64,000 bases of DNA. Source: Erythroxylum novogranatense. Lineage: Eukaryota > Streptophyta > Magnoliopsida > Malpighiales > Erythroxylaceae. The position numbers and the translations under genes are program-made. The stretch covers positions 36,895,005 to 36,959,004 of the forward strand of contig CM057224.1 in assembly GCA_029891385.1 (NCBI GenBank), written 5' to 3'. Positions 46,401 to 59,571 of the stretch are shown in pieces. Under the pieces are notes generated by a model. The model worked only from the letters and a program-made list of their open reading frames with translations. It did not search any database and was not told where the DNA came from. Positions within the stretch are counted from its first letter, which is position 1. Each line of letters begins with the position of its first letter.

Positions 46401-46750
46401 GTGGTTGGTGAGAAAGGTCATGGCTCAAAGGTCGATCAGCTGGGGTCCTTTTGGGTGGTTTAGATAACTTTGATGTACTTTCCTCATTTATATAATACTA
46501 TTGTATTAGGTTTTTGGTGATGTACATATGGATAATGTTGAAAGACAATGTAGACTTCGATTTTGTGAAATGCGATGAGGAAAAAGTTGGTTTTGAATAC
46601 TGTGATCTTCTTGTGATGCTTTAAGTGAATTGTTACCATGTCATATGAAGGGAATGTAGTGATCGATCGTAGCGTGCCCTCATCGTAGGATATGTGCCAG
46701 AATGATCTCCGGGTGTTCCGGTAAGTACCCTGCGGTAAGGGGGCACTACA
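43483..46750 (+). mobile_element. Element E 5' LTR, remainder
   Basis: It continues the LTR begun at 10670 and ends GGGGGCACTACA, followed by the primer site. Content: TGTACATGCATTCATGA (43524-43540), CATAAC-type modules near 44340, 44870 and 45055-45150, the 13-bp array at 44667-44849, and the double hairpin at 46281-46322 followed by TCTTTTCAG. The end resembles the A LTR end closely. No ORF of note. Confidence 0.9.
44667..44849 (+). repeat. 13-bp tandem array in E LTR
   Basis: About thirteen units of GCAGACGCAAAAA with variants such as GAAGACGGAAAAA and GTAGATGTAAAAA. They decay rightwards into GAGACGATGGAAAT-type units. Confidence 0.85.
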
Positions 46751-46756
46751 AGTTGG

Positions 46757-46768
46757 TGGTATCAGAGC
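46757..46768 (+). other. Primer binding site of E
   Basis: TGGTATCAGAGC is an exact fit to the initiator tRNA-Met 3' end complement, six bases after the LTR. Confidence 0.88.
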
Positions 46769-46950
46769 ATGATTTAGCATCTGTTGGGACATATAGGAAT
46801 GGTAAGCATGAAATATCTTGAGTAATGCGGATAATGATTGAAGTTATCATTTGTTATAGGTCATCCGCCCTAGGTGATCAGATTGATCAACCAGCTGACC
46901 AAGGATCTGTATGAGCCAGTAGAGAGTCCTCGGTACCTCGATCTGAGGGG

Positions 46951-47838
46951 TTGCCTCCTAGAGTTCCCGAGAAAAGGGAGAGGAGGTATGATAGGCTGCG
47001 AAAGCAAGGAGCTGTAGACTTTTATGGCAGCACAGACCCGGCTGAGGCCGAGGGATGGTTAGAGCGGATTGAGAGGGTTTTTGATCAGATGGACTGCGAG
47101 CCTAATGAGAAGTTTGACTATGCAGTATTATTACTGCAGGGCCCAGCTTACCAGTGGTGGAAGACTGTTCCAAGCAGTACCACCAGACCTTTTCAATTGA
47201 AGTGGGAAGACTTCCTGAGAGTCTTCAGAGACAACTACATGCCCAAGGTCTACTTGGACATGAAGATGCAAGAGTTCTTGAAACTGAAGCAGGGTAAGAT
47301 GTCAGTGGCGGACTATGAAGTCCGATTTAATGAATTAATGGGTTATGCTACCGTTCTGATCCCTACAGAAGAAGATAAATGTAGGAGATTTGAAAACGGA
47401 CTTAATATGGAGAAACAAGTAGAGATTGGGCAAGGGTCCAGAGGAAAGAGGCATAGTGAGAGTCATGGGAGTTCTGGCAGAAGCTTCAGTAAGCGCTAGA
47501 ATAGAGCAATCAGATCATCAGGCAGATTCGGGCAGTCAGGATCTAGGCAGAGGGGCAGGTTGTCATAGACTGGCAGTGGTAGAGGCTCAGCTCAGAACCA
47601 ATTCCCAATTTGTGAGTATTGCGAGAGGAGGCATGGTGGAGAGTGCTGGAGATCGACGGGAGCTTGTTTTAAATGCGGCTCCCTGGACCACCGGATTAGA
47701 GATTGCCTAGAGATATTAGAAATTCAGTCTGCTGTCAGTGGGCGATCTGGGAGTAATACTACAGTTCAGCAGAGTAGAGGTGGTGGATCTGGACAGAGAG
47801 GCCGAGGCAGAGGTAGAGGGAGAGCTGGAAGTTCTTCC
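46951..47838 (+). pseudogene. Element E: gag with capsid domain and double zinc knuckle
   Basis: A single frame carries the capsid domain (VDFYGSTDPAEAEGWLERIE, LLLQGPAYQWWKTV, WEDFLRVFRDNYMP, FLKLKQGKMSVADYEVRFNE) and then, in the same frame, the knuckles CEYCERRHGGEC (47611-47646) and CFKCGSLDHRIRDC (47665-47706). An Arg/Gly-rich basic run follows. The only breaks seen are TAG codons at 47497-47499 and 47566-47568, both where a CAG would fit. The frame is open upstream of 46951 without an obvious ATG, so the true start is uncertain. Confidence 0.87.
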
Positions 47839-48345
47839 TTGAGGACTGAGGGACAGAGTAACCGACCACAGTCCCAGACCAGGGTCTATGCTATGACCAA
47901 GCAGAAGGCCCAAGACTCATCAGATGTGGTCGCCGGTGCGCTTCTTGTTTATGATTTGGAGGCATTTGCACTACTAGATCTAGGATCCACGCACTCCTTT
48001 ATTGCATCGCATTTGGCATGTAGACTGCATTGTGATAGGGAGTCACTACAGTATGAGCTAGAGGTGAGTACACCTCTAAGTAGTACTACTGTTATAGGTG
48101 AGGTTTTCAAAGGGTGCCTAATTAGGATTGATCAAGCAAAGTTGGTGGCAGACCTGATAGTATTGCAATTGAGGGAGATAGATGTGATCCTAGGCATGGA
48201 TTGGTTCACTGCCCATAGGGCCATCATGAACTGCTATACCAAGGAGGTAGTATTAGAATCTTCCGTCACTAGAGCGAAGATTCGAGGAGTTAGTCAGCAA
48301 GACCAAATGGATGATCTCATTCCTGAGAGCATTGAGGATGATGCA
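47839..48345 (+). pseudogene. Element E: aspartic protease domain
   Basis: In the same frame as gag: RVYAMTKQKAQDSSDVVAG, then ALLDLGSTHSFIASHLA with the catalytic Asp at 47977-47979, and DVILGMDWFTAHRAIM. Middle residue of the D-x-G triad is Leu here. The frame changes near 48340, so the protease is separated from RT by a frameshift. Confidence 0.88.
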
Positions 48346-49174
48346 GGGAGGATGTGTGGCTTATCTGGCCTACGTCATTGATACTAGGGTTGAGCATAGC
48401 GTACATGACATTCCAGTGGTTAAGGAATTCCTAGATGTGTTTCCCGAGGAGTTACCTGGTTTACCACCAGATCGGGAAACAGAGTTTACAATTGACCTGG
48501 TTCCAGGTGCTGCTCCTATATCCATTCCTCCATATAGGATGACACCTGTGGAACTGAAGGAGCTGAAGGCTCAATTGTAGGAGTTATTGGAAAAGGGTTT
48601 CATAAGGCCTAGTGTTTCACCTTGGGGAGCTCCAGTGTTGTTTGTGAAGAAGAAGGATGGGACTTTGAAGTTATGCATCGATTATAGGCAGCTTAATCGA
48701 GTGACAGTGAAGAATAAATACCCGTTGCCTAGAATTGATGACTTGCTTGACCAGTTGCAGGGAGCTCAGGTATTTACTAAGCTGGATCTGAGATCAGGGT
48801 ATTATCAGTTGAAGATAGCGGAGGCTGATATACCTAAGAGTGCATTCAGGAGCAGGTATGGGCACTGTGAGTTCCTAGTGATGCCGTTTGGGTTTACTAA
48901 TGCTCCGGTAGCTTTTATGGCCTTAATGAATAAGGTGTTTCAGTCCTACCCGGATCGATTTGTAATTGTGTTCATTGACGATATCTTGGTGTATTCAAAG
49001 AGTAGAAAAGAGCATGCTGAGCATTTGAGAGTGATTTTACAGACTATGAGAGAGAAACAATTGTATGCCAAATTCAGTAAGTGTGAATTTTGTCTAGATC
49101 AGGTTGTGTTTCTAGGGCATATAGTGACTGGAGATGGCATACAGGTAAATCCAAAGAAGGTAGAGGTAGTTATG
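48311..49174 (+). pseudogene. Element E: reverse transcriptase, interrupted by element G
   Basis: The linker HDIPVVKEFLDVFPEELPGL is followed by a TAG at 48578-48580. RT then runs open 48587-49174: [72 protein letters not shown] and the catalytic FIDDILVYS with Asp codons at 48977-48982. It ends at [10 protein letters not shown], where element G is inserted; [20 protein letters not shown] continues at 61459, an exact in-frame join once one TTATG copy is removed. Confidence 0.92.
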
Positions 49175-51540
49175 TGTAACATCCCACCCCCGACGTGAAG
49201 GGTAAAATAGTAATTTGGTCAGGGATGAGAGTGATTAGGACTGATTTGACATTTTCATGCATACTGGTATTTGTGAACAGTGAATTTTTGCACATGAAAA
49301 ATAACTGTACATGCATTCATGATATTTCCCGGTATTTATGCCTAAATGGAATTTTATTGTGAAGAATGTGGAAATTATGTTTGAAAAATTTATTGGAGTG
49401 AATTTTCGTGTGTTTTATATTTTAAGGAAATTTTAGAAATTTTTCTGAACTTTTCCGGAGAAAATTTCCGGACCGGAAAAAAAATCGCCAAGTGGCGAAC
49501 TGGTTGATTTTTGGTATTGAAAAATTCCGTCCATTTGGCACTAAAAAAATTTGATTCATGGTTTTGGAAATAATTGGATTAGAGCAATTGAAAATTGAAT
49601 GACCTAGAGATTAAATCTTAATAAGGTCTTTTATTTAACTATTTATTTATTGATTGTTGTTTTATTTGGTGACAAGTGTCATGAAACTTATTAAGCCTTT
49701 ATTAAAAGCCTCCTTTGGTCTTGATTCTCGATGCTTCCATAGGAGAAGGCCAAAAGCAAAATTTTCTTCATGTTTTCTATCTCCTTCAGAGCCTACCTCT
49801 TCCTCCCTCTTCTTGGTTTTTTGCTTGCTTCTCCTTTTCATCTCCTTCTCCATGGTTAGCTCTTCTTTGGTCTTATCATACAAAACAAAAGTTTAACCTA
49901 AGCTCTAGATGATGGTGATTGTCGTGGATGTGGAAAAAAAAGAGAGAGATTGAAGTAGTTAAAAGATTGAGAAGATTTGAAGCTTAAAGGTAAGAAGCAT
50001 GTTTTATATTCTTAATTGGTAATTAAATGCATTCTTTGTGATGGTTGTGCATCTAAGTGCATGAATATTGTGTTGGTAAAGTTGGGTGAGAGCTTTGAGT
50101 GATTAATTGTTGGTTGATGAAGTAGGATGATGCATGTAAGAATAATATGTGATGTATGTCATTTGAGAGGGTTTGATTGCATTAAGTAATGTTAATGGTG
50201 TTGAAAATAGATGAATGAATGTGTATGAATTGCTGTCATTTTATGATCATTGTTCAAGTGGGGGTTTTTGATTATAGTATGGGTGAATTAATGACTAAAT
50301 TGGATGCTTATGAGTATAGACTTGGAATTTGAATGATAGGAATTGGAGTGAGTAGTAAAGCTGGAAATTGTACTTTGAACATGTTCTAATGTTTTTGCCA
50401 TAACTAATTGTGTGGTTGAGAAAAAGAGGTGAGGCTTGTTTTGACTTAAAATTGAGACATTTTTCTGCAATTGTTGTGAAGGGAGCACTGTCCAATTTGG
50501 ATTAGAAGAGTGTTGAATCTTGCTTTGAAAGTGATGTATAGGTGCAGTATGAACAGTAACCGAGATTGATGATTTGAAACTTTGATGAATTTTTCTAGGT
50601 TGATTTATGAGGAATTGGTGAAAATGGTCTTAATGAAAGTTGAAACCTATATTGTTAGCTTTCCATTGCCACTAATTTTGCAATTTTTCGATATGTACGT
50701 TGAGATTTATGAACTGTTAACTATTGACTGATTTTGGATATGGTGGTGAAACCTAGCCTAAGTGTCAGATTTGCAAACATTCTGATTGGAAGCAATTTTA
50801 GTAATTTCTGTGAATTGAATTGGCTTAAGTAATCTTCTGAAAGTTGTAGAGGAAACAATTATCTTGAAAATGACATATAGCATGCTATTTTTAGATAACA
50901 GAATTGGGACTTATGATGTTTCAAAGATTGGACTAAAGTTAGGTCATGGACTGCTGAACAGGGCAGTAACTTGCAGGACTGTCTTGAATTGGTTAATGAT
51001 GGAATTTGATTCTGAGCCCTTCATGAGAAGTGTAGTACTGTGTTTTATCTTTTCATGGGTGTAAAGTATGCAATTTTGTGACATTTTTACAAGGAGTTAT
51101 ACTGTATGGAAATTTACTGTCCAGATTGGTTGACTTCAGTGGGCAGATGCTTTGGTGAATTATTCGACCTAGTTAGCAATGGAATTGGATTTTTGATTGT
51201 TCATAAAAGTTGTAGATCACATTGTGATCTTACTGAGCACATTTATTGTGTAATTTTTGACTAAGGAAATGGGAAGTTATTGAATTTATAAAATACTGCA
51301 CTGGTTAGGAACTCTACTGCACTGGTTAGGAACTCATTGACTGGACAGAAACTTTGATTGTATTTTTAACACCCTTAGAGGTGAATTTGGCTTCTGGGTT
51401 CTTCATGAACATTGTAGATCTCTCTTTTCTCTATGAAATAGACACCAAATTTGTCCAAATTGGAGTTCGGAGTAGAGAGTTATGGCCTAAACAAGTTGGC
51501 ATGTCGGAGGAAACTATTTCAGATTTGTCATTGTAATAAG

Positions 51541-51624
51541 ACTAGTCGACTACAACCTGTACTAGTCGACTAGGACATGCAGTTTCCTGCACTAGTCGAC
51601 TACAACCTGCTCTAGTCGACTAGG
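51541..51624 (+). repeat. CTAGTCGACTAG palindrome cluster in G 5' LTR
   Basis: Four copies of CTAGTCGACTA in 84 bp, two of them completing the perfect 12-bp palindrome CTAGTCGACTAG. Spacers alternate CAACCTG and GACATGCAG. The 3' LTR has the same cluster at 59572-59645 with substitutions in two units. Confidence 0.85.
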
Positions 51625-52414
51625 ATGGGTATTTTTTCTCCTTTTTGCTCATAACTTTTCCGTCCGACATCCGATTGGCCTAATTCTTGAGGCATCGGAT
51701 TCATGGAACATTGAATTTCATTTCATGGGAAATTGGAAATTTTGACGGAAATTGACGGATGTCCTGGTAATGGTTCTTTACTCACCGCTTGATTTTTCCG
51801 ATGGAACAAAGTGGGATTAGGGCCGAATATCATGAACATGCATTGTCCTTATTCTATATTTGTGCATAAATGGAATTCTTATGTAAAGTGATTAATGTGT
51901 GCATATGGCATAAATTGGCAAGACAGATAAATGTCCGCGACTTTTCAGCGCTCCTTAAATTGGAAACCGATGCAAATCTGAGCGTCTCGTGAGTAGACCT
52001 AGATGGTCTTATTTATTGATTATTTGCTTTTGTCATATGTTGAATGAGTATTGATTTATTTTATTGATTGTGATTAATATGGGTTCCTACGTGAGGTCCG
52101 TGATTGATTATGTATTAGGAAGCGTTATCAAGTGTTCCTTGAATGTGAATGGGATGACCTAAGTGTATATATTGAGATTGTTAAAATGTCTTGCATGCAT
52201 AATTGCACATAAATGAAATGTGACTTAATTAGATGTCGAATGCCGGACTACGGTCCGATAATAGTCATTATGATTGACTGAGCGCATGCAAATATGCATA
52301 AGGCATTCCACTGCATGAATACATGAAAGATAATGGGAGTTGTGACCAGAGTAGTTAACAATGAGTGAAAAGAGCTTCGTGCTCAGATACTGATTCAGAG
52401 CCTCAGGCTCAACG

Positions 52415-52606
52415 ACAATGAGCCCTATATGGGACAGTTTACAATGAGCCCTATATGGGACAGTTTACAATGAGCCCTATATGGGACAGTTTACAATGAG
52501 CCCTTTATGGGACAGTTTACAATGAGCCCTATATGGGACAGTTTACAATGAGCCCTATATGGGACAGTTTTCAATGAGCCCGATATCCATGGGTACGGGA
52601 CAGTTT
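52415..52606 (+). repeat. 26-bp tandem repeat in G 5' LTR
   Basis: Six units of ACAATGAGCCCTATATGGGA plus CAGTTT (26 bp), the fourth with CTTTATG, then a longer terminal variant with GATATCCATGGGTACGGG. CCCTATATGGG within each unit is nearly palindromic. Confidence 0.92.
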
Positions 52607-53407
52607 AGGCACTCGGTCACAACAAAGTAATTAAATGGAAAGTGGGTCTCGTGCACATATGCATAACATGATTGATTTGATTGTACGGAATGGAAATGGT
52701 TGAATTACTTGTATTGAAGGACACTGCAACATTGTATTGAATGGGAATGTGACATTGTGTTGAATGGGAATGATAAATTGGATTGAATGATCGATTTGAT
52801 TATATTGAATATGACATTGTATTGACATAATGAAAATATGAAACTGTATGTGAATGTGAGGTGTGATTGGGAATATGAATTGTGACTTAATGGAAATGAA
52901 AATATGTGTTATATGTTATGTGATTGGGTGAACCATCGATGATGGTCACTCACTGAGTTCGCAAAACTCACTCAAAATTTGCATCTATTTTTCAGGTCTT
53001 GAAGAATACCCGCTTGACACGGAGTATGTCTACCGCAAGTGAAGGATAGAGGTCGGGATCACCAGGTTCGCATTAGTGTCTTATCGAATTATATTCTGCA
53101 ATCATTGTGCAATAATGCTTTGTATTTATAATGAGCCATTATGGTTCTATTATTTCACATTGACCGATTGTAAAATTATTATTGAATGACCGTAATAATC
53201 GAAAATGATTAATCAGTGAACACGGGCTCAAGTTTCTCACTGTTTATGTCGCGACAATGAACGTTTTTTTTTTTTAAAATAATCATAATAAGAGGAGAAA
53301 ATGTTATACTGAGTTTTATACTGAGTGGTGTAGCACGTCACCCTCGCGGGCATGACTGGATGTCACCGCCGATGTCGGGTTTGGGTCTTGTGAGAGTGGG
53401 TGTTACA

Positions 53408-56400
53408 TTTAGGTGGTATCGAGCCCAAAGAGTGCGTAATGTATCCGGGCACGATCCAAACATAGGTTAAGGTGCATGCATTTGAGTCGTGTTGTTGCAG
53501 ACCATGGCAACTGATCCCTAATCTGAGTTGCATGAGTATAAATCCTACGTGTGAACTTGTGTTAAGTGATTAAGTGTGAGAAAAGTGAGAATGCATCATA
53601 ATGTGAACCCATGAAAGTGTATGAGCAATTAGGAATGGGAAAAGAAAATGGATAAGGATAGCTATAGGTACCGTGGTTATGAACCTTCGATTGTGATATA
53701 AGTATGATTACGCTGGCATGGGCTGATAGAGGAAAGAAATGATATCAAAATGAATCGTGGATTTAAAGGGTAATATTACGCGAAAGAAAACGAAAAGTTT
53801 TATAGCTTGAGAGGTCCACTATGGATATGAGAAACATATCGGTTAAAGTATGCCTATGTGAGATTCAAAGTTCAAGATGATGAGGTAATGAGAGTGTTGA
53901 CTTGTATATGCGATTTACATGGGAACAATTGAAATGAACAAAAGTATATGGTCCGATCAAAGTGATATGGATTCACTACATTTGTGTTAATGGATATTAT
54001 AGATGATGATAGCGAGATTGTAATGATATCAATATTGTACCGTAACGGTTCACATTTAAACAAAAGAGCAAGTGATTCTAAGGTTAGGAAGAAGTAGAAA
54101 TGGTGAGACGAAAGTATACAGATGAACTGAAATGGACTCGTGAAACGGTTATGATCATGAACGCATGAGTTTGGGACCAAAATGGTTATGTTAAGAGTTT
54201 GTGAATCAAGATAAGGGAAAGTAGGGAAAAGGAAGACTGGAAATTTCTACCGATAAGGTATCGGAAAATTTTAATTGATTGACTATATGTATATGGAAAT
54301 GATATGGTAAATGGACGGGTAAACAAATAGAGATGCAGTATATCAGATTCATGAACGAATATTTCGTGCTTTGGGTGATGTGTTTCGAATGTACTATCAA
54401 GGTGAATACCCTATCATGGATTGGTTGAGAAAATAAAGAGATAAGTAGTAAGGATGAGATGACAAGTGTATAAGTCAAGTTGATGTGACCTTAAAAGGCC
54501 AAGCTTGCATGTACGTGAGATGGGACTAAAACTATGTGAAAAGAAGTACAATGACAAGTGGGAAAGGAAACAATGATAGTGATAGTGAAACAAGGATAAT
54601 GATAATGAAACGATAATTGTGGTATATGAAAAGAGTTGTCGAGTCGACGGTAATTCACCTTTGTGAGTATACCTTGGATAGTGAAATAATTGAGCTTATG
54701 TGTGGAAATAATAGAGGAAACGATCGGTGTTTTATTGACTAAGTGCTAATCATAGTTCCTATAGTAGAAGGGTCGTAATTTATAGTGCTTGTTCAGGAGG
54801 AAAGTAAAATTTTAAATGATGTAATGTATGTGAAGAATTCAAGGAAAGAAGAAAGATACGATTATGAAATAAGTCTTTGTTCGAGGATCGCACAAATAGA
54901 AAAGAGTGTTATAGAATCCTTAGTAGTATAAGCTACTAATTGGTCCCTGGATGAAATGAAATGATTTTGGTGATGTATATACCAAGTGGAAGTGTCAAAG
55001 AGATTGTTTAGTGCCTCACAGAACCTTAGTGCAAAGGATGTTCCGATCATTCAAATTACGATTCAAGTTATGGTATAAACTTGGAGACAGCAAGTATAGT
55101 TGAAATTAGTCCTTATGAGATACTACGAACGATTAAACAATTGAAAAGCAATTATGGAAAATAGTTGGTTGATGAGAATTTCGTGAACTATATCGATGAT
55201 TGTAGCAAGAAATTGAGTTAAGATGAACGAACGATTCAAGTTAATAGCGGTCATGATGGGAACAAATCGAAAATAAGTATGTACTAAATCAAAAGTGAAA
55301 TGGAGTCATGTTTCGAGAGGAGATTCATGCATAACAAGTGGAATATACTACTAAGATTATATGCATTTTGTGTACAGTAATGTATAGGATTCAACTACAT
55401 GAGTGGATTTATTGCAATGTGAAGAAAATCAGTCTCCATAAGATTTGATGCAAAGGGAGATCTAAATTGAAGCTAAGAAAAATAATACCAACCCATAAAG
55501 TGACATACTCAATGAAATGGAATGTATGGAGGTACGAGTAACTAATGAATAAGCATTGACATATGTCGATGTGACTGAAAGGAAATTAAATGAAAAGAGA
55601 AATAGAGACAAGAAGTCCTAAGGGGAAACTGAAAATGACATGAGGTAATGCCACCTTCATTAAGGGATCGAATAAAGCAATTGTAGACTCAATCGAGTGA
55701 TGTCTTGAAGTTAGCAACACCCCAAACGGAGATTTATGCATGGTAAATAATGGTATCAATTGGAGACTATGATCATAAATGAGATGAATCATGGAGAAAT
55801 TTAACACCGATGATAAGCATATCCTTTGAGATCGGGCAAAGGTATACCAAGTTTCACTAATTGGTATTGGTGCTATGAAAGAAATTGTTGGAAGCTTTGG
55901 AGACCTTAGATATGCTAAGGCATTCCTATAATGCATAAAGTGTGTAATTTGAGAACATTATTGAGTTTGAAAGGCATGCACAAATCAATACTATACCGTA
56001 AAGGTAGAGTGTAGTCTAAAACAATGAATGCATAACATCAAGTAAATAAAGACGAATGTAGATATTGGGTTTCCAAATCTAGGACAATAAAGAGTGTAAA
56101 ATGTCAAGTAGAAGATGGGGTAAACCAAGAGGTTACTAGTGTATCAAGGTTTAGATTCACTTCACCGGAAAGAGGTAAGAGAGTTAAAGAGGTTAGAGTC
56201 AAAATGATGAGTCCCATAATGAATTTGATCTTTCGAGTGACATCGTAAAAATGATATTTGGTAGTTTAAAGAAGAAGTATGTGTAATTCGACAAAAGTAA
56301 CTTGAGCAAAGGAATTGTTAGAGAAGCGTCGTATGTAATACACTAAAAGTGTATTTTAGCTACTGAAGGATATAGAATTTTGTGATTATATGTTCAATTT

Positions 56401-57199
56401 CTTACAATGGTGAGTGCTTAAAGGTTTTGAAATTCATAGGAATGCGAGCTTGGTATATAACTCTGAGTGACTATAGGTATAACGATGGTGATCACAATAA
56501 GGGATTGTACATTTTTGCATTAAACTGAAAAGTGCCTAATAATAGTCAAAGACCAAAATCTATTCGAGATACCGTGATGAGTGAGACGAAAGAAAGTGAC
56601 CGAGGAAAACTGAATGGGTTAGATGAGGAGGAACCGGATCGCATAAATGAAATATAGTAAAATGCATATACAAATAGAGTGCATGAACACTAAAGAACAA
56701 CGAATTGTCAAAGGAGAGATGAATCGGAGCTAAGAGTCAATGAGATATATAGGTTAAATGGGTTAGGTGAATTAACGCTGGTTATAACAAAATAGACATA
56801 GGTGTCACTGTGTTAGTACCAAAGGAAAGGGGAGTGGCAAAGACGAGATGAAGGGTTTTACTGTAAGTATCACCTTGGTAAGGTGTAATCAGAATTGGCA
56901 AAAAGGGTATCAATGGAGCATGAATTATGCTGCATGTTACTGGTGAAAAGGCTTGAGAAAACGTGATAAGTTGCGTAGGGCCGGAAATAATGATCTACTC
57001 TAAAATAAACTGAGATTGTTGACATAGCCAAATACGTGACTGAACGACTCATTAAGTCTATTTATCAGATCTTTCTAAAATGAGTCATTGATTGATGAAT
57101 CAGATGGGACATGTAGGGACATATGACCACCGATCGTTGTTTACCATATGGAACTATCGATCGAGAATTTCATGGACGAAATTTTTATTAGAGGGGAAT
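53408..57199 (+). other. Element G internal region, no recognisable coding sequence
   Basis: The primer site TGGTATCGAGCC is at 53414-53425. About 3.75 kb of A/G-rich sequence follows with no frame longer than about 116 codons on either strand and no gag, protease, RT or integrase motif I can identify. One short string near 57018-57044 reads DIAKYVTE, reminiscent of the integrase zinc region, but the flanks do not support it. The end, GGACGAAATTTTTATTAGAG, equals the pol end and polypurine region of the other gypsy elements. This is either a non-autonomous (LARD-like) design or a very decayed internal region between young-looking LTRs; the first fits better. Confidence 0.65.
57189..57199 (+). 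other. Polypurine tract of element G
   Basis: TAGAGGGGAAT lies directly before TGTAACATCTC. Confidence 0.72.
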
Positions 57200-59571
57200 T
57201 GTAACATCTCACCCCGACGGAAGGGTAAAATAGTAATTTGGTCAGGGATGAGAGTGATTAGGACTGATTTGACATTTTCATGCATACTGGTATTTGTGAA
57301 CAGTGAATTTTTGCACATGAAAAATAACTGTACATGCATTCATGATATTTCCCGGTATTTAGGCCTAAATGGAATTTTATTGTGAAGAATGTGGAAATTA
57401 TGTTTGAAAATTTTATTGGAGTGAATTTTCGTGTGTTTTATATTTTAAGGAAATTTTAGAAATTTTTCTGAACTTTTCCGAGAAAATTTCCGGACCGGAA
57501 AAAAAATCGCCAAGTGGCGAACTGGTTGATTTTTGGTATTGAAAAATTCCGTCCATTTGGCACTAAAAAAATTTGATTCATGGTTTTGGAAATAATTGGA
57601 TTAGAGCAATTGAAAATTGAATGACCTAGAGATTAAATCTTAATAAGGTCTTTTATTTAACTATTTATTTATTGATTGTTGTTTTATTTGGTGACAAGTG
57701 TCATGAAACTTATTAAGCCTTTATTAAAAGCCTCCTTTGGTCTTGATTCTCGATGCTTCCATAGGAGAAGGCCAAAAGCAAAATTTTCTTCATGTTTTCT
57801 ATCTCCTTCGTAGCCTACCTCTTCCTCCCCTCTTCTTGGTTTTTTTGCTTGCTTCTCCTTTTCATCTCCTTCTCCATGGTTAGCTCTTCTTGGTCTTATC
57901 ATACAAAACAAAAGTTTAACCTAAGCTCTAGATGATGGTGATTGTCGTGGATGTGGAAAAAAAAAGAGAGAGAGATTGAAGTAGTTAAAAGATTGAGAAG
58001 ATTTGAAGCTTAAAGGTAAGAAGCATGTTTTATATTCTTAATTGGTAATTAAATGCATTCTTTGTGATGGTTGTGCATCTAAGTGCATGAATATTGTGTT
58101 GGTAAAGTTGGGTGAGAGCTTTGAGTGATTAATTGTTGGTTGATGAAGTAGGATGATGCATGTAAGAATAATATGTGATGTATGTCATTTGAGAGGGTTT
58201 GGATTGCATTAAGTAATGTTAATGGTGTTGAAAATAGATGAATGAATGTGTATGAATTGCTGTCATTTTTATGATCATTGTTCAAGTGGGGGTTTTGATT
58301 ATAGTATGGGTGAATTAATGACTAAATTGGATGCTTATGAGTATAGACTTGGAATTTGAATGATAGGAATTGGAGTGAGTAGTAAAGCTGGAAATTGTAC
58401 TTTGAACATGTTCTAATGTTTTTGCCATAACTAATTGTGTGGTTGAGAAAAAGAGGTGAGGCTTGTTTTGACTTAAAATTGAGACATTTTTCTGCAATTG
58501 TTGTGAAGGGAGCACTGTCCAATTTGGATTAGAAGAGTGTTGAATCTTGCTTTGAAAGTGATGTATAGGTGCAGTATGAACAGTAACCGAGATTGATGAT
58601 CTGAAACTTTGATGAATTTTTCTAGGTTGATTTATGAGGAATTGGTGAAAATGGTCTTAATGAAAGTTGAAACCTATATTGTTAGCTTTCCATTGCCACT
58701 AATTTTGCAATTTTTCGATATGTACGTTGAGATTTATGAACTGTTAACTATTGACTGATTTTGGATATGGTGGTGAAACCTAGCCTAAGTGTCAGATTTG
58801 CAAACATTCTGATTGGAAGCAATTTTAGTAATTTCTGTGAATTGAATTGGCTTAAGTAATCTTCTGAAAGATGTAGAGGAAACAATTATCTTGAAAATGA
58901 CATATAGCATGCTATTTTTAGATAACAGAATTGGGACTTATGATGTTTCAAAGATTGGACTGAAGTTAGGTCATGGACTGCTGAACAGGGCAGTAACTTG
59001 CAGGACTGTCTTGAATTGGTTAATGATGGAATTTGATTCTGAGCCCTTCATGAGAAGTGTAGTACTGTGTTTTATCTTTTCATGGGTGTAAAGTATGCAA
59101 TTTTGTGACATTTTTACAAGGAGTTATACTGTATGGAAATTTACTGTCCAGATTGGTTGACTTCAGTGGGCAGATGCTTTGGTGAATTATTCGACCTAGT
59201 TAGCAATGGAATTGGATTTTTGATTGTTCATAAAGTTGTAGATCACATTGTGATCTTACTGAGCACATTTATTGTGTAATTTTTGACTAAGGAAATGGGA
59301 AGTTATTGAATTTATAAAATACTGCACTGGTTAGGAACTCTACTGCACTGGTTAGGAACTCATTGACTGGACAGAAACTTTGATTGTATTTTTAACACCC
59401 TTAGAGGTGAATTTGGCTTCTGGGTTCTTCATGAACATTGTAGATCTCTTTTCTATGAAATAGACACCAAATTTGTCCAAATTGGAGTTCGGAGTAGAGA
59501 GTTATGGCTAAACAAGTTGGCATGTCGGAGGAAACTGTTTCAGATTTGTCATTGTAATAAGACTAGTCGAC

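Larger units (their letters stand above)
49175..53407 (+). mobile_element. Element G 5' LTR
   Basis: Starts TGTAACATCCCACC. It holds TGTACATGCATTCATGA (49306-49322), a C/T-rich leader (49800 on), CATAACT modules at about 50396 and 51648, palindromic CTAGTCGACTAG units at 51541-51624, the 26-bp tandem at 52415-52606, and the double hairpin at 52930-52969 with CTATTTTTCAG after it. ORFs of about 66 codons occur in both LTR copies but have no recognisable features. Confidence 0.9.

Noticed and set aside
50864..51064. 66-codon ORF present identically in both G LTRs (also 58891-59091)
   Set aside because: Identity follows from LTR duplication; no codon or family signal, and other random ORFs of similar size are also duplicated.
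57018..57044. DIAKYVTE string in the G internal region as evidence of integrase
   Set aside because: Eight residues with stops around and no CxxC or further motif; could be chance.
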